Below, piece by piece: positions 51,880 through 60,802 of a stretch of 64,000 nt of DNA (positions are counted from its first letter, which is position 1; every line of letters begins with the position of its first letter). Both the position numbers and the translations under genes were made by a program. The notes under the pieces were generated by a model. That model did no database searches and was not told where the DNA came from. It saw only the letters and a list, made by a program, of their open reading frames with translations. Source of the DNA: an uncultured Clostridium sp. Lineage in GTDB: Bacteria; Bacillota; Clostridia; Lachnospirales; Lachnospiraceae. The stretch is from the NCBI GenBank assembly GCA_937885015.1, contig CALAAS010000054.1:1-64000 (forward strand), given 5' to 3'.

Positions 51880-54531
51880 TTATTTCGTAAGCTGCTCCAG
51901 GCGCTCCTGTACCTGTGCCATCATTTGGCGGTACTTCTCCAGCTTCCCGCGCTCTTCTGCAATCTTCGCCTCCGGCGCACGGCTGACAAATTTCTCATTG
52001 TTCAGCATTCCCTCGGAACGGGCCAGCTCTTTTTTCAGTTTCTCCGCCTCTTTGTTCAGGCGCTCGATCTCCTTATCCAGATCCACCAACTCTGCAAATG
52101 GCATATAAATGGCGGCACTGGCCGTTACAGCAGAAACAGCGTCCTCCGCGATACCGCTTCGATCTTTCTGCAGCACCACCTCGCTGGCATATCCGAGAGC
52201 CGCGAAGAAAAGACGGCTTCTGTCAAAGATCTGAAGCACAGCCTCATCCTCTGACACCACGAATACCTTAGCCTTCTTGCTGGGCGGAACGTTCATGGAA
52301 GTGCGGACGCCACGGATGGCGCGCACTGCTTCCTTCATGGTCTCCACTGCCTTTTCTTCCTCTGCAAAATTCCACTCCTCCTGGTATACCGGCCAGGATG
52401 AGATCATGATGGACGGCTCTTCCTCCTGCAGGTTGCAGAAAATCTCCTCGCTGATAAACGGCATATAGGGGTGTAAAAGCTTCAGAGACTGGATCAGCAC
52501 CGTCCGCAGCGTCCAGATGGCTGCCGCCTTGGTGGTATTGTTCTCCTCCCAGAGCCTCGGTTTTACCATCTCGATATACCAGTCGCAGAATTCCTCCCAG
52601 ATAAAGTCATATACCTTCTGAAGAGCAATCCCGAGCTCGTACTTATCCATATTCTCAGTCACATCTCTGGCCAGAGTGTTGACCTTGGAAAGGATCCACC
52701 GATCCGGCATGGTCAGGTCTTCCAGCTTGACCTCTGCCTCCGGCGCTTTCTCGATATTCATCATAATGAAACGTGACGCATTCCAAACCTTGTTGGCAAA
52801 ATTCCGACTGGCTTCCACCCGCTCCCAGTAGAAACGCATATCATTGCCTGGGGCATTTCCGGTCATCAGCGTCATGCGCAGGGCATCTGCTCCGTATTTT
52901 TCAATGACTTCCAGCGGGTCAATTCCATTTCCGAGAGATTTACTCATCTTTCTTCCCTGGGAATCCCGCACCAGGCCATGGATCAGAACCGTATGGAAAG
53001 GCTCTTTTCCCGTCTGCTCCAGTCCTGAAAATACCATTCGGATTACCCAGAAAAAGATAATATCGTAACCCGTTACCAGCACGTCTGTGGGATAGAAATA
53101 CTCGTATTCCTTTGTATTTTCCGGCCATCCCAGTGTTGAAAAAGGCCAGAGTGCCGAAGAAAACCAGGTATCCAGTGTATCTTCATCCTGATGAAGATGA
53201 GTGCCGCCGCATTTGGGACATACCACCGGAGCCGTTTTTGCCACGGTCATCTCGCCGCAGTCATCACAATAGTAGGCCGGAATCCGGTGCCCCCACCAGA
53301 GCTGTCTGGAAATACACCAGTCCCGGATGCCCTCCAGCCAGTGCAGATAGGTTTTTCCGAAACTCTCTGGAACAAACTTAAGCCGCCCGGATCGCAGCGC
53401 TTCGATGGCCGGTTTTGCCAGCTCGTCCATCTTTACAAACCACTGGGGTTTTACCATGGGTTCCACCGTCGTACCGCAGCGGTCATGGGTTCCCACGTTG
53501 TGAGAATGAGGAACAACCTTTACTAAAAGGCCCTGCTCCTTCAAATCCTCCACCATGGCTTTTCTCGCCTCATAGCGGTCCATACCCTGATACTTGCCCG
53601 GTGCACTGATGGTGGCATCGTCATTCAGAATACAGATCTCCTCCAGGCCGTGGCGCTTCCCAACTTCAAAGTCATTGGGGTCATGGGCCGGTGTGATCTT
53701 CACGCAGCCGGTTCCAAATTCCTTATCCACATACTCGTCGGCAATGACCGGGATTTCCCGATCCGTCAGCGGAAGCTTTAACATTTTCCCGATAAGGTCC
53801 TGATAACGCTCATCCTCCGGGTTTACGGCTACCGCCGTATCGCCCAGCAGCGTCTCCGGACGGGTGGTGGCGATCTCCACGAACCGTCCCTCTTCTCCCA
53901 CGATGGGGTAATTGATATGCCAGAAGAAACCATCCTGCTCTTCGTGCTCTACCTCTGCGTCCGAGATGGAGGTCTGGCATACAGGACACCAGTTGATGAT
54001 CCTGGATCCCTTGTAGATATATCCCTTTTCATACAGCCTCGTAAATACTTCGAGCACCGCCTCAGAACATCCCTCGTCCATGGTAAACCGTTCCCGATCC
54101 CAGTCTGCGGAGGAACCAAGCTTATGAAGCTGCTTTACAATGCGGCTTCCATACTCCTCTTTCCACTCCCATGCCTTTTCCAGAAATCCCTCCCGGCCCA
54201 GGTCGTGTTTGTCTATACCCTGGCTTTTCAGTTTATCGATCACCTTTACCTCTGTCGCGATAGCCGCATGATCCGTGCCTGGCTGCCAGAGTGTCTCATA
54301 CCCCTGCATTCTCTTATAGCGGATCAGGATATCCTGCATGGTATTGTCCAGGGCATGACCCATATGGAGCTGCCCGGTAATATTGGGCGGCGGCATGACG
54401 ATCGTAAAAGGTTTTCTGCCTTCCCGGCGTCCCCGCTCGGCATCTGCGTGGAAATATTTGCTGTCCAGCCATTTCTGGTACAGGCGTTCTTCGATTTCCG
54501 CCGGATTATACGTCTTTTCCAGTTCTTTCAT
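51880..54531 (-). CDS. valS: Valyl-tRNA synthetase
   Basis: An 883-residue class I synthetase. The HIGH motif is PPPNITGQLHMGHALDNT near residue 57 and the KMSKS motif is GRKMSKSLGNGIDPLEV near 528. The editing domain has ATTRPETLLGDTAVAVNP. A C-terminal coiled-coil arm (about 820-880) is diagnostic for ValS. It is the third gene of an operon whose T-box leader carries a Val specifier 1.3 kb upstream; no second leader is seen directly ahead of valS. Confidence 0.97.
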   Translation of the reverse strand: MKELEKTYNPAEIEERLYQKWLDSKYFHADAERGRREGRKPFTIVMPPPNITGQLHMGHALDNTMQDILIRYKRMQGYETLWQPGTDHAAIATEVKVIDKLKSQGIDKHDLGREGFLEKAWEWKEEYGSRIVKQLHKLGSSADWDRERFTMDEGCSEAVLEVFTRLYEKGYIYKGSRIINWCPVCQTSISDAEVEHEEQDGFFWHINYPIVGEEGRFVEIATTRPETLLGDTAVAVNPEDERYQDLIGKMLKLPLTDREIPVIADEYVDKEFGTGCVKITPAHDPNDFEVGKRHGLEEICILNDDATISAPGKYQGMDRYEARKAMVEDLKEQGLLVKVVPHSHNVGTHDRCGTTVEPMVKPQWFVKMDELAKPAIEALRSGRLKFVPESFGKTYLHWLEGIRDWCISRQLWWGHRIPAYYCDDCGEMTVAKTAPVVCPKCGGTHLHQDEDTLDTWFSSALWPFSTLGWPENTKEYEYFYPTDVLVTGYDIIFFWVIRMVFSGLEQTGKEPFHTVLIHGLVRDSQGRKMSKSLGNGIDPLEVIEKYGADALRMTLMTGNAPGNDMRFYWERVEASRNFANKVWNASRFIMMNIEKAPEAEVKLEDLTMPDRWILSKVNTLARDVTENMDKYELGIALQKVYDFIWEEFCDWYIEMVKPRLWEENNTTKAAAIWTLRTVLIQSLKLLHPYMPFISEEIFCNLQEEEPSIMISSWPVYQEEWNFAEEEKAVETMKEAVRAIRGVRTSMNVPPSKKAKVFVVSEDEAVLQIFDRSRLFFAALGYASEVVLQKDRSGIAEDAVSAVTASAAIYMPFAELVDLDKEIERLNKEAEKLKKELARSEGMLNNEKFVSRAPEAKIAEERGKLEKYRQMMAQVQERLEQLTK

Positions 54532-54589
54532 CTCTGATTTCTCCTCTTTTTCTGTTTTCTATGATTCCCTGTTCTGTAACAGTCTTCCT

Positions 54590-55240
54590 TTATTGGGTTC
54601 CGTTTTGAAACGAAAAGGACTCTATGAGCGCCTGCACATCCTCCTGCAGGCGACCGTCATCTGACTCCGGGAGGATGGCCGTCATCAGGCAGCCGCCCTT
54701 CTCATCTGCCGCCAGATAAAAAAGCTGACGCATAGTGAGCTGTCTTTCCCGATCTGTCATTGTGATCGCCATTCCGGAAAGGCCGCTTCGCGGCATATAG
54801 ATACCGTCAACCCGGACGTCCAGATAATCTTCCTTCAGCGCCTCCGCGTAAGACGGCGCAAACACCGTCTCAAACTGCTGGACCTGTTCCATTGTGATCT
54901 GTTCGGATTCCTGGAATGTAACAGAACAGGCCGGGTGGCGCCTGAGGCGCAGCTCAAACATCCCCTCCAGCCGGGATACCTCCCAGATCTGTTCATCCGC
55001 TTGCACGGTAAAACGGCCGTCTGTGCTCTTAAACACCCCATTTTTGATCTGTCCGGGCATATCGGAAGATAACTCTGCAGATATAGAAGGCGAGGTTCGC
55101 TCCACCTCCAGGCTTTCCCTCAGGGCGCTGTCTGCTCCGCAGCCGGCGCAGAAAAAAGCCGCGCACATCAATCCCGCCACACACCAGTCCCGTACCCGGA
55201 TCCGGTATTTTCCTTTCTTCGATGCCCCGTCTTTCCTCAT
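54590..55240 (-). CDS. Lipoprotein of unknown function
   Basis: A 216-residue protein with an N-terminal basic region, a hydrophobic segment and a lipobox FCAGC (Cys near 34). The mature part is a compact alpha/beta domain (about 65-210; GQIKNGVFKSTDGRFTVQAD, then FSFQNG at the end) resembling PsbP-like or DUF-type lipoproteins in pattern only. It lies between DUF6472 and valS, in the Val T-box operon, spaced 11 bp from the upstream gene. No function assigned. Confidence 0.65.
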   Translation of the reverse strand: MRKDGASKKGKYRIRVRDWCVAGLMCAAFFCAGCGADSALRESLEVERTSPSISAELSSDMPGQIKNGVFKSTDGRFTVQADEQIWEVSRLEGMFELRLRRHPACSVTFQESEQITMEQVQQFETVFAPSYAEALKEDYLDVRVDGIYMPRSGLSGMAITMTDRERQLTMRQLFYLAADEKGGCLMTAILPESDDGRLQEDVQALIESFSFQNGTQ

Positions 55241-55251
55241 ACTTCCTCCCG

Positions 55252-55443
55252 TTACATCTGTTTTCGAACAATCTGGTACTCGTCATCCGTCTGATAATAT
55301 GGGCAGGCAAATCTTCGATTTCCAAGAAATGCCGCCATCTCATCTTCATCCAGACTGGCCTCGCAGACGTAATAGCCATAATCCTCGTCATACACATAAT
55401 TTCCGCAAGTATCACAGCTTACCAGCCTGCCCTTTTTCTCCAT
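55252..55443 (-). CDS. DUF6472-like small Cys protein
   Basis: A 63-residue protein with a CDTCGNY pair near residue 10, a third Cys in YYVCEASLDEDEM and a fourth in RFACPYYQTDDEYQIVRKQ. The four cysteines suggest a zinc site. It closely matches my memory of the DUF6472 family of Lachnospiraceae. The GAGGGAGAAGG site precedes the ATG. It is the first gene after the valine T-box and hairpin repeats. Confidence 0.75.
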   Translation of the reverse strand: MEKKGRLVSCDTCGNYVYDEDYGYYVCEASLDEDEMAAFLGNRRFACPYYQTDDEYQIVRKQM

Positions 55444-55479
55444 CCTTCTCCCTCCCGGACTGCTCTGCCTTTCCTATGG

Positions 55480-55660
55480 CTGGCGATCCCCGCGGAGCGT
55501 TTTTATTGCATAAGAAGTTGCTTCCTATGCAACGAGAAAGAAGCTCGCCCGCGAGCTTCTCCGCCTGCGGCGGGTCGCTTCTGCGACAGAATTCCTCTCC
55601 GCCGCATGGCGATCCCCGCGGAGCGTTTTTATTGCATAAGAAGTTGCTTCTTATGCAATA
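55480..55660. repeat. One and a half copies of the multi-hairpin repeat element
   Basis: A partial unit (55480-55533) followed by a full unit (55534-55660) nearly identical to 41083-41207. The hairpin ATTGCATAAGAA/TTCTTATGCAAT (55631-55659) abuts the T tract of the Val T-box terminator. The units lie in the leader between the T-box and the DUF6472 gene. Confidence 0.82.
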
Positions 55661-55958
55661 AAAAAACCCTCTGCTTTTCAGCAAAGGGCGATGTATAACC
55701 GCGGTACCACCTTTTTCAACCGATCCGGGGACTCTGCCCCTTTTCGATCCTCAACCGTCCTGTAACGCGGACGAAACGTGGTTTTCTACTGAGGTTCTCC
55801 ACCCAGCCGCATTCCCGCAGCCAAACGGATCCCGTTCCAAAACCCGGCTCAAAAGCTACCTTCCATGCCCGCCTTCTGAAGCCATCTTTCAACCGATGGA
55901 CAGCTCTCTCTGTCAGGGCCAGACATGTACTCCTCTTTTTCCAGGCCTTTTCGTTTTC
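55661..55958 (-). promoter_or_regulatory. T-box leader, valine type
   Basis: Read on the minus strand: AGAGAGAGCTG, then the specifier region GGAAG-GTA-GC, which puts a Val codon at 55859-55857. TTTTGAGCCGGG, CGCGTTACAGGACGG and the canonical T-box AAGGTGGTACCGCGG (complement 55698-55712) follow, and then the terminator CCCTTTGCTGAAAAGCAGAGGG with seven Ts (55661-55688). Uncharged tRNA-Val would allow read-through into DUF6472, the lipoprotein and valS. Confidence 0.92.
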
Positions 55959-55964
55959 TCTGAT

Positions 55965-55993
55965 ATCATAGTGTTTTTTTCAGAAGTTGTCAA
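55965..55993 (-). promoter_or_regulatory. Promoter of the Val T-box operon
   Basis: TTGACA (complement of 55988-55993) and TATGAT (complement of 55965-55970) are 17 bp apart on the minus strand. Confidence 0.85.
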
Positions 55994-56022
55994 GGGGGCG
56001 TTTTTTCATTCGTATAAATCTT

Positions 56023-56051
56023 TTGACAAGTTTTTATCCATCTTTTATAAT
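56023..56051 (+). promoter_or_regulatory. Promoter of the DUF362 gene
   Basis: TTGACA (56023-56028) and TATAAT (56046-56051) are 17 bp apart, consensus in both boxes, divergent from the valS leader promoter 30 bp away. A roughly 100-nt leader follows. Confidence 0.9.
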
Positions 56052-56159
56052 ATTTGTAACAACAATTCTGAACGGCGGGGATTTCCTCGTTCGCCAAAGT
56101 CGGACAAGAAGATCTCCCCTGAACTGTTATACTTGTTTTACAAACAAAAGGAGGTTACC

Positions 56160-57290
56160 ATGGAACCATCAACCGTTTATTTTACCGATTTTCATACAAT
56201 CGCCTTTGGCGACGGACTTCCCACCAAATTGAAAAAGCTCATAAAGAAGGCCGGTATTGCAGATCTCAACCTGGAAGGAAAATTCGTTGCCATCAAAATG
56301 CACTTCGGAGAGCTGGGAAACATCAGCTATCTGCGCCCCAATTATGCCAGAGCTGTGGTCGATGTGGTAAAAGAACTGGGTGGAAAGCCATTTCTTACCG
56401 ACTGCAACACCATGTACCCCGGAAGCCGAAAAAATGCGCTGGAACACCTGGAATGCGCCTGGGAAAACGGATTTACACCGCTGACCGTAGGATGTCCCAT
56501 CCTCATCGGAGACGGTCTCAAGGGAACGGATGATGTGGCTGTGCCAGTCCAGGGCGGCGAGTACGTCAAAGAGGCAAAGATCGGCCGCGCCATCATGGAC
56601 GCCGATGTTTTCATCAGCCTTACCCACTTTAAAGGCCACGAGATGACCGGCTTCGGCGGAACCATCAAAAATATCGGAATGGGCTGCGGTTCCCGGGCCG
56701 GAAAAAAAGAGCAGCATTCCAGTGGAAAACCTCATATCACGCCGGCCAAATGCCGCGGCTGCAAAAAATGTCAGAAAGAATGTGCCAATCATGGCCTGGT
56801 ATTCGACGAAACTTCCCGCAAGATGTGCGTGGATCAGGAATCCTGCGTTGGCTGCGGCCGCTGTCTGGGCGCCTGCAACTTCGACGCCATCGCTTTTGAC
56901 AACGACACAGCCAATGAGCTTTTAAACCGCAGAATGGCCGAATACACCAAGGCCGTGGTGGACGGTCGGCCCCAGTTCCACATCTCACTGGTAGTAGATG
57001 TGTCCCCCAACTGTGACTGCCACGGAGAAAATGACGTTCCCATCCTTCCAAACCTGGGAATGTTTGCGTCTTTCGATCCTCTGGCTCTGGATCAGGCCTG
57101 CGTTGATGCCTGCCTGGCTGCAACTCCCATGCCGGGAAGCCAGCTGGCCAGACATCTGGCAGACCCCAGTTTCCACGACCACCACGACCACTTCCGAAAC
57201 TCCACTCCGGAATCCGAGTGGAAAAGCTGCCTGGAGCATGCAGAAAAAATCGGTCTCGGCTCCCGCCAGTATAAACTGATTACCATGTAA
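56160..57290 (+). CDS. DUF362 protein with two 4Fe-4S clusters
   Basis: A 376-residue protein. The DUF362 domain (about 1-185) includes KMHFGELGNISYLRPNYAR and LTHFKGHEMTGFGGTIKNIGMGCGSRAGK. A bacterial ferredoxin domain with two CxxCxxCxxxC clusters follows (CRGCKKCQKECAN and CVGCGRCLGACNF, about residues 197-245). The rest continues DUF362. It likely shuttles electrons in the cytoplasm; the partner is unknown. The ATG at 56160 has AAAGGAGG upstream; the upstream open frame crosses the promoter and is not coding. Confidence 0.88.
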   Translation: MEPSTVYFTDFHTIAFGDGLPTKLKKLIKKAGIADLNLEGKFVAIKMHFGELGNISYLRPNYARAVVDVVKELGGKPFLTDCNTMYPGSRKNALEHLECAWENGFTPLTVGCPILIGDGLKGTDDVAVPVQGGEYVKEAKIGRAIMDADVFISLTHFKGHEMTGFGGTIKNIGMGCGSRAGKKEQHSSGKPHITPAKCRGCKKCQKECANHGLVFDETSRKMCVDQESCVGCGRCLGACNFDAIAFDNDTANELLNRRMAEYTKAVVDGRPQFHISLVVDVSPNCDCHGENDVPILPNLGMFASFDPLALDQACVDACLAATPMPGSQLARHLADPSFHDHHDHFRNSTPESEWKSCLEHAEKIGLGSRQYKLITM

Positions 57291-57313
57291 ATCAAATTCT
57301 TCGAACGTAAAAT

Positions 57314-57353
57314 AAAGGTACTGCAAACCAAATTTCGCTGCAGTACCTTTTTT
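57314..57353. terminator. Bidirectional terminator between the DUF362 and carboxypeptidase genes
   Basis: Arms AAAGGTACTGCA / TGCAGTACCTTT around a 13-nt loop, with T runs on both strands. Confidence 0.88.
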
Positions 57354-57388
57354 ATGTACTTTTTTCAATTGTCAGGCATTAAAAACCG

Positions 57389-58765
57389 TTACGGTATCCA
57401 GGCGCCATTGGCATCCACCCGGTATCCGTCCGGCGTTACGCCGTTGGTAAAAAGAACTCCATTTTCATCCACGTAGTAGTGATATCCGCCTGTCTCAACC
57501 CAGCGTTTTACTCCCATGGCTCCGCTCTCGTCAAACCAGCGCCAGCTTCCATTGACCAGCTCCCATTCTCTTGCCATCCAGCCATCTGCTTTAAAATAAT
57601 AGTATGCACCACCAATCAAAAGCAGTTCTCCTGCCGCAAAAGTTCCATCTGCCTTCACGTATTTCCATTCATTTCCGTAGGAAATCCATTTGCTGCGCTC
57701 CTGAACCTGGGACTGGCTCTGAAATCCATCTCCGCCCTGCCCCGGCGCGCTGCTCTGCCCTGACGCACTGGAACCTGGACTCTGCTGCCCGGCTTTTACC
57801 AGTTCAAATCCATAGTCCAAAAGCTTCTTCGTGTCACTGTAGTGAGTCTGCCGGCTTTTCAGTATTACCGCGATCAGACGGGTCCCATCCCGCTCTGCAC
57901 ACGTAACCAGCGTATTTCCTGCCAGAGATGTGTACCCGGTTTTTCCTCCCACAATCCCTGCATAATATTCGGTACCTGCCGGGTTCAGCATTTTATGTCC
58001 CATCGTCAGTTTCCGGACTGTGGGCACGCTGGCCGTCGCCGGAAAATCATAGCTTACCGTCGATGCCACCTGGCGGACCACCCCGTTTTCAAAAGCAGCC
58101 CTGGCAATCAGCGCCATATCTCTCGCCGTGGTATAATGCTCCGCATGATTCAGGCCGTTTGGATTGACAAAATGCGTGCCAGTGCATCCAAGCGCGGCTG
58201 CCCTCTGGTTCATCCGGTCTGCAAAGGCGCTGACGCTGCCGGCCACATGCTCTGCCAGGCCATTGGCTACCTCATTGGCCGACTTCAGTAAAAGACCGTA
58301 CAGACAGTCTCGCACCGTAAAGCGATCTCCAGCCTTGACCTTCAGGGTCACGGCGCCGGACTCCAGATTCGTAACTGCCCCTTGTGAAAAGGTTACCATA
58401 TCATCCAGACTGCAGCTTTCCGCCACCAGAAGGGCTGTCATCAGCTTGGTAATGCTGGCCGGATAGTAACGGGTATCCCCATTCTTCTCAAATAAAAAAC
58501 GGTTATGAGTCGCATCGTAAAGCACAACCCCCTGCGCCTCAATGACTGGCTGCGCCAGCACAGAAGTGCTCTGGCCGACTCCCCCACCCTGAACTGTATC
58601 TCCATTCTGGTAGCGGTTCCCATTCTGAACTGATGTGTCACTTACCAGCTCCGAGGCCGGGCCGACTGGGGACAGCACCGTATCGGCAAAGGCCGGAACG
58701 GATGCTGCTATGGTAAATATCAGTCCCAGGCAAAGAGACCGGCTCTTTTTTTTCCAGTACTTCAT
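57389..58765 (-). CDS. dacF: D-alanyl-D-alanine carboxypeptidase with wall-binding C-terminus
   Basis: A 458-residue secreted peptidase S11 (low-molecular-weight PBP). A signal peptide (about 8-28) precedes the catalytic domain with SITK (TRYYPASITKLMTALLVAES), SAN (LLKSANEVANGLAEH) and KTG (VGGKTGYTSLAGN). The S11 C-terminal part is followed by an aromatic wall-binding repeat block (about 355-455; WKYVKADGTFAAGELL, YYYFKADGWMAREWE, YHYYVDENGVLFTNG). It trims the terminal D-Ala of pentapeptides. The ATG at 58765 has GAGAGGAAATG upstream. The symbol is by resemblance only. Confidence 0.9.
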   Translation of the reverse strand: MKYWKKKSRSLCLGLIFTIAASVPAFADTVLSPVGPASELVSDTSVQNGNRYQNGDTVQGGGVGQSTSVLAQPVIEAQGVVLYDATHNRFLFEKNGDTRYYPASITKLMTALLVAESCSLDDMVTFSQGAVTNLESGAVTLKVKAGDRFTVRDCLYGLLLKSANEVANGLAEHVAGSVSAFADRMNQRAAALGCTGTHFVNPNGLNHAEHYTTARDMALIARAAFENGVVRQVASTVSYDFPATASVPTVRKLTMGHKMLNPAGTEYYAGIVGGKTGYTSLAGNTLVTCAERDGTRLIAVILKSRQTHYSDTKKLLDYGFELVKAGQQSPGSSASGQSSAPGQGGDGFQSQSQVQERSKWISYGNEWKYVKADGTFAAGELLLIGGAYYYFKADGWMAREWELVNGSWRWFDESGAMGVKRWVETGGYHYYVDENGVLFTNGVTPDGYRVDANGAWIP

Positions 58766-58907
58766 AATGGCATTTCCTCTCTGTATGCATTCTCCATGTT
58801 TCGCAGTCTTCACTCTCTGCGATTCTTATTTTTGCTTTTGTATATCATTTTACTGCATTTTCAGATTGAATACAATCACAGAGAACTGGAAAATTATTAC
58901 ATTTTTG

Positions 58908-59375
58908 TTACATTTCTTTACACACATCCACCCAGGACTCGTATCCAGAGCACTGTTCCAGCTCCGGGATCGTCAGTTCAATGGCACTGTTGCTGCTTCC
59001 GCAGGCCGGATAGACCGTGGTAAAGCGTCTCAAAGATGTATCCAGATAGACCACAACTCCATTGCAGACACCAAATGGACACACACCGCCCACTGCATGA
59101 CCAATCCGGCTCTCTACCTCCACTGCCGGAAGCATTTTCGCCTTGGCGCGGAAGGTCTCTTTATATTTGTGGTTGTCAATCTTCTGATCGCCTGCCGTGA
59201 CAATCAGAATCGGCGTTTCGCCGACCTGAAAGGAAAGTGTCTTGGCAATTCTGGCGGGCTCACAGCCCACCGCCAGTGCAGCCAGCTCCACAGTAGCACT
59301 GGAAGCATCAAACTCCAGAATTCTGTCTTCCATTCCCCATCTTCCAAGCCACTCTCTCGCTCTCTCAATCGCCAT
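58908..59375 (-). CDS. ybaK: YbaK/EbsC-family aminoacyl-tRNA deacylase
   Basis: A 155-residue protein of the YbaK/ProX fold. The core runs ELAALAVGCEPARIAKTLSFQVGE, then GDQKIDNHKYKETF with the conserved lysine, and VGGVCPFGVCNGVVVYLD. Members hydrolyse mischarged tRNA, often Cys-tRNA(Pro). It starts 2 bp after ddh on the same strand, so the two are cotranscribed. Confidence 0.9.
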   Translation of the reverse strand: MAIERAREWLGRWGMEDRILEFDASSATVELAALAVGCEPARIAKTLSFQVGETPILIVTAGDQKIDNHKYKETFRAKAKMLPAVEVESRIGHAVGGVCPFGVCNGVVVYLDTSLRRFTTVYPACGSSNSAIELTIPELEQCSGYESWVDVCKEM

Positions 59376-59377
59376 AA

Positions 59378-60364
59378 TTACAGATACTTCCTTCTGAGTT
59401 CTGCTCCGCTCTCCGGGGAAAGGAAAGCCGGAGCCACATCAAAGACTGTCTTACAGCCGCTCTGGCCTGCCTGCGCCATCTTGTAGGCGGCCCGGGCATA
59501 GGCCACAATAATGGAAGAGGTAAATTCCGGATTGGAATCCAGTTTCAGGCTATACTCGATGAGATGGCCGTTTTCCCGGTTCCAGCCGGTTTTTCCGCTG
59601 CGCAGAACGAAACCGCCATGGGGAAGGCGGCTGTGCTCCCGTCTCATCTCTTCCTCCGTAATGAAATGAACCGTAGTGTCATAGTCTGCAAAATAGTTGG
59701 GCATTGTCTTGATCTCCTGCTCAATTTCAGCCGGATCTGCGCCCTCCTCCAATACTACAAAGCACTCTCTTGTGTGCTTTTCCCGGGTAGTCAGCTCTGG
59801 ACTTTTGCCGCTTCTGACTGCCTCCAGGGCGCGCTCCACCGGAATCGTATACTGTCTCGCGTCTTTCACGCCCGGAATCCGACGGATGGCATCTGAATGT
59901 CCCTGGCTGACGCCTTTGCCCCAAAAAGTGTAGCTCTCTCCCTCCGGAAGAACAGCCATTCCGTAAAGGCGGTTTAAAGAAAACATCCCCGGATCCCAGC
60001 CAACCGAGATAATGCCCACTTTGCCGGACGCCTTTGCCGCTGCATCCACAGCCGCAAAATGCTCCGGAATTCTGGCGTGGGTGTCAAAGCTGTCCACCAC
60101 ATGAAACCACTGGGCATATTTCGGCGTCTGCTCTGGCAGGTCTGTGGCGCTTCCACCGCAAAGGATCAGAACGTCGATCTCGTCTTTTCTCTGCTCTGCC
60201 TCCTCAACCCGGTACACGGGAACTCCCTCTGTCAAAATATGCACACTCTCCGGCGCCCGTCTCGTAAATACTGCCGCCAGTTCCATATCCGGATTCTGAC
60301 GAATGGCGCATTCCACACCGCGCCCCAGATTTCCATATCCCATAATTCCAATTCGAATACTCAT
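59378..60364 (-). CDS. ddh: meso-Diaminopimelate dehydrogenase
   Basis: A 328-residue NADPH enzyme that converts tetrahydrodipicolinate to meso-DAP in a single step. It starts IRIGIMGYGNLGRGVECAI (dinucleotide motif), has VVDSFDTHARIPEHF and a VGWDPGMFSLNRLYG segment, then FWGKGVSQGHSDAIRRI, all family hallmarks. With dapA and dapB it gives the dehydrogenase route, bypassing the succinylase and acetylase branches. GGAGGAATAAAAA precedes the ATG. Confidence 0.94.
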   Translation of the reverse strand: MSIRIGIMGYGNLGRGVECAIRQNPDMELAAVFTRRAPESVHILTEGVPVYRVEEAEQRKDEIDVLILCGGSATDLPEQTPKYAQWFHVVDSFDTHARIPEHFAAVDAAAKASGKVGIISVGWDPGMFSLNRLYGMAVLPEGESYTFWGKGVSQGHSDAIRRIPGVKDARQYTIPVERALEAVRSGKSPELTTREKHTRECFVVLEEGADPAEIEQEIKTMPNYFADYDTTVHFITEEEMRREHSRLPHGGFVLRSGKTGWNRENGHLIEYSLKLDSNPEFTSSIIVAYARAAYKMAQAGQSGCKTVFDVAPAFLSPESGAELRRKYL

Positions 60365-60390
60365 TTTTTATTCCTCCACCGCAAAATTGC

Positions 60391-60417
60391 AAAAAGGGAG
60401 TGAATACTCACTCCCTT
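60391..60417 (-). terminator. Terminator of the Cro/C1 regulator gene
   Basis: On the minus strand AAGGGAGTGA / TCACTCCCTT with a 4-nt loop followed by TTTTT. Confidence 0.85.
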
Positions 60418-60455
60418 GTCAGCTTTCGCCATTATACAATAAAACAGACCAGAAT

Positions 60456-60695
60456 TCAATCCTCCTGTTCCAAATTGTTGAATAAATCACTGTCGTAAAA
60501 CTCCCGAATTGACATGTCAAAGCCTTCCGCAATTTTCTGAATGTTAACAATCCCGGGATTTTTACTTCTTCCATTCATAATACATTTCAACGTGGACATC
60601 GGCACTCCTGTCCTATAGGCCAGTGCATACAATGTCAGCCGTTTGACTTTCTGCAGTTCACGGATGCGCATCACGGTTGCCTCACACACACGCAT
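60456..60695 (-). CDS. Cro/C1-type helix-turn-helix regulator
   Basis: A 79-residue DNA-binding protein. The XRE domain spans about residues 7-62 (MRIRELQKVKRLTLYALAYRTGVPMSTLKCIMNG), with a short acidic end (FNNLEQED). The ATG at 60695 has GAGGGGAAGAG upstream; an ATG at 60764 lacks a site. It may respond in a lysine/DAP or transport context through its neighbours ddh and the ABC exporter, but the target is unknown. Confidence 0.82.
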   Translation of the reverse strand: MRVCEATVMRIRELQKVKRLTLYALAYRTGVPMSTLKCIMNGRSKNPGIVNIQKIAEGFDMSIREFYDSDLFNNLEQED

Positions 60696-60802
60696 GATCT
60701 CTTCCCCTCTTTCGTATGCACCTAGTTTATACAAAAAAGGAAAAAAATCAGGGCGATACATCATCTTTCATGTAACCTTTTGGAAAATATTTCCATTTTT
60801 CC

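Noticed and set aside
55896..56159. An N-terminal extension of the DUF362 protein
   Set aside because: The open frame runs through the T-box promoter and the DUF362 promoter; the ATG at 56160 has a strong ribosome site and matches the family start.
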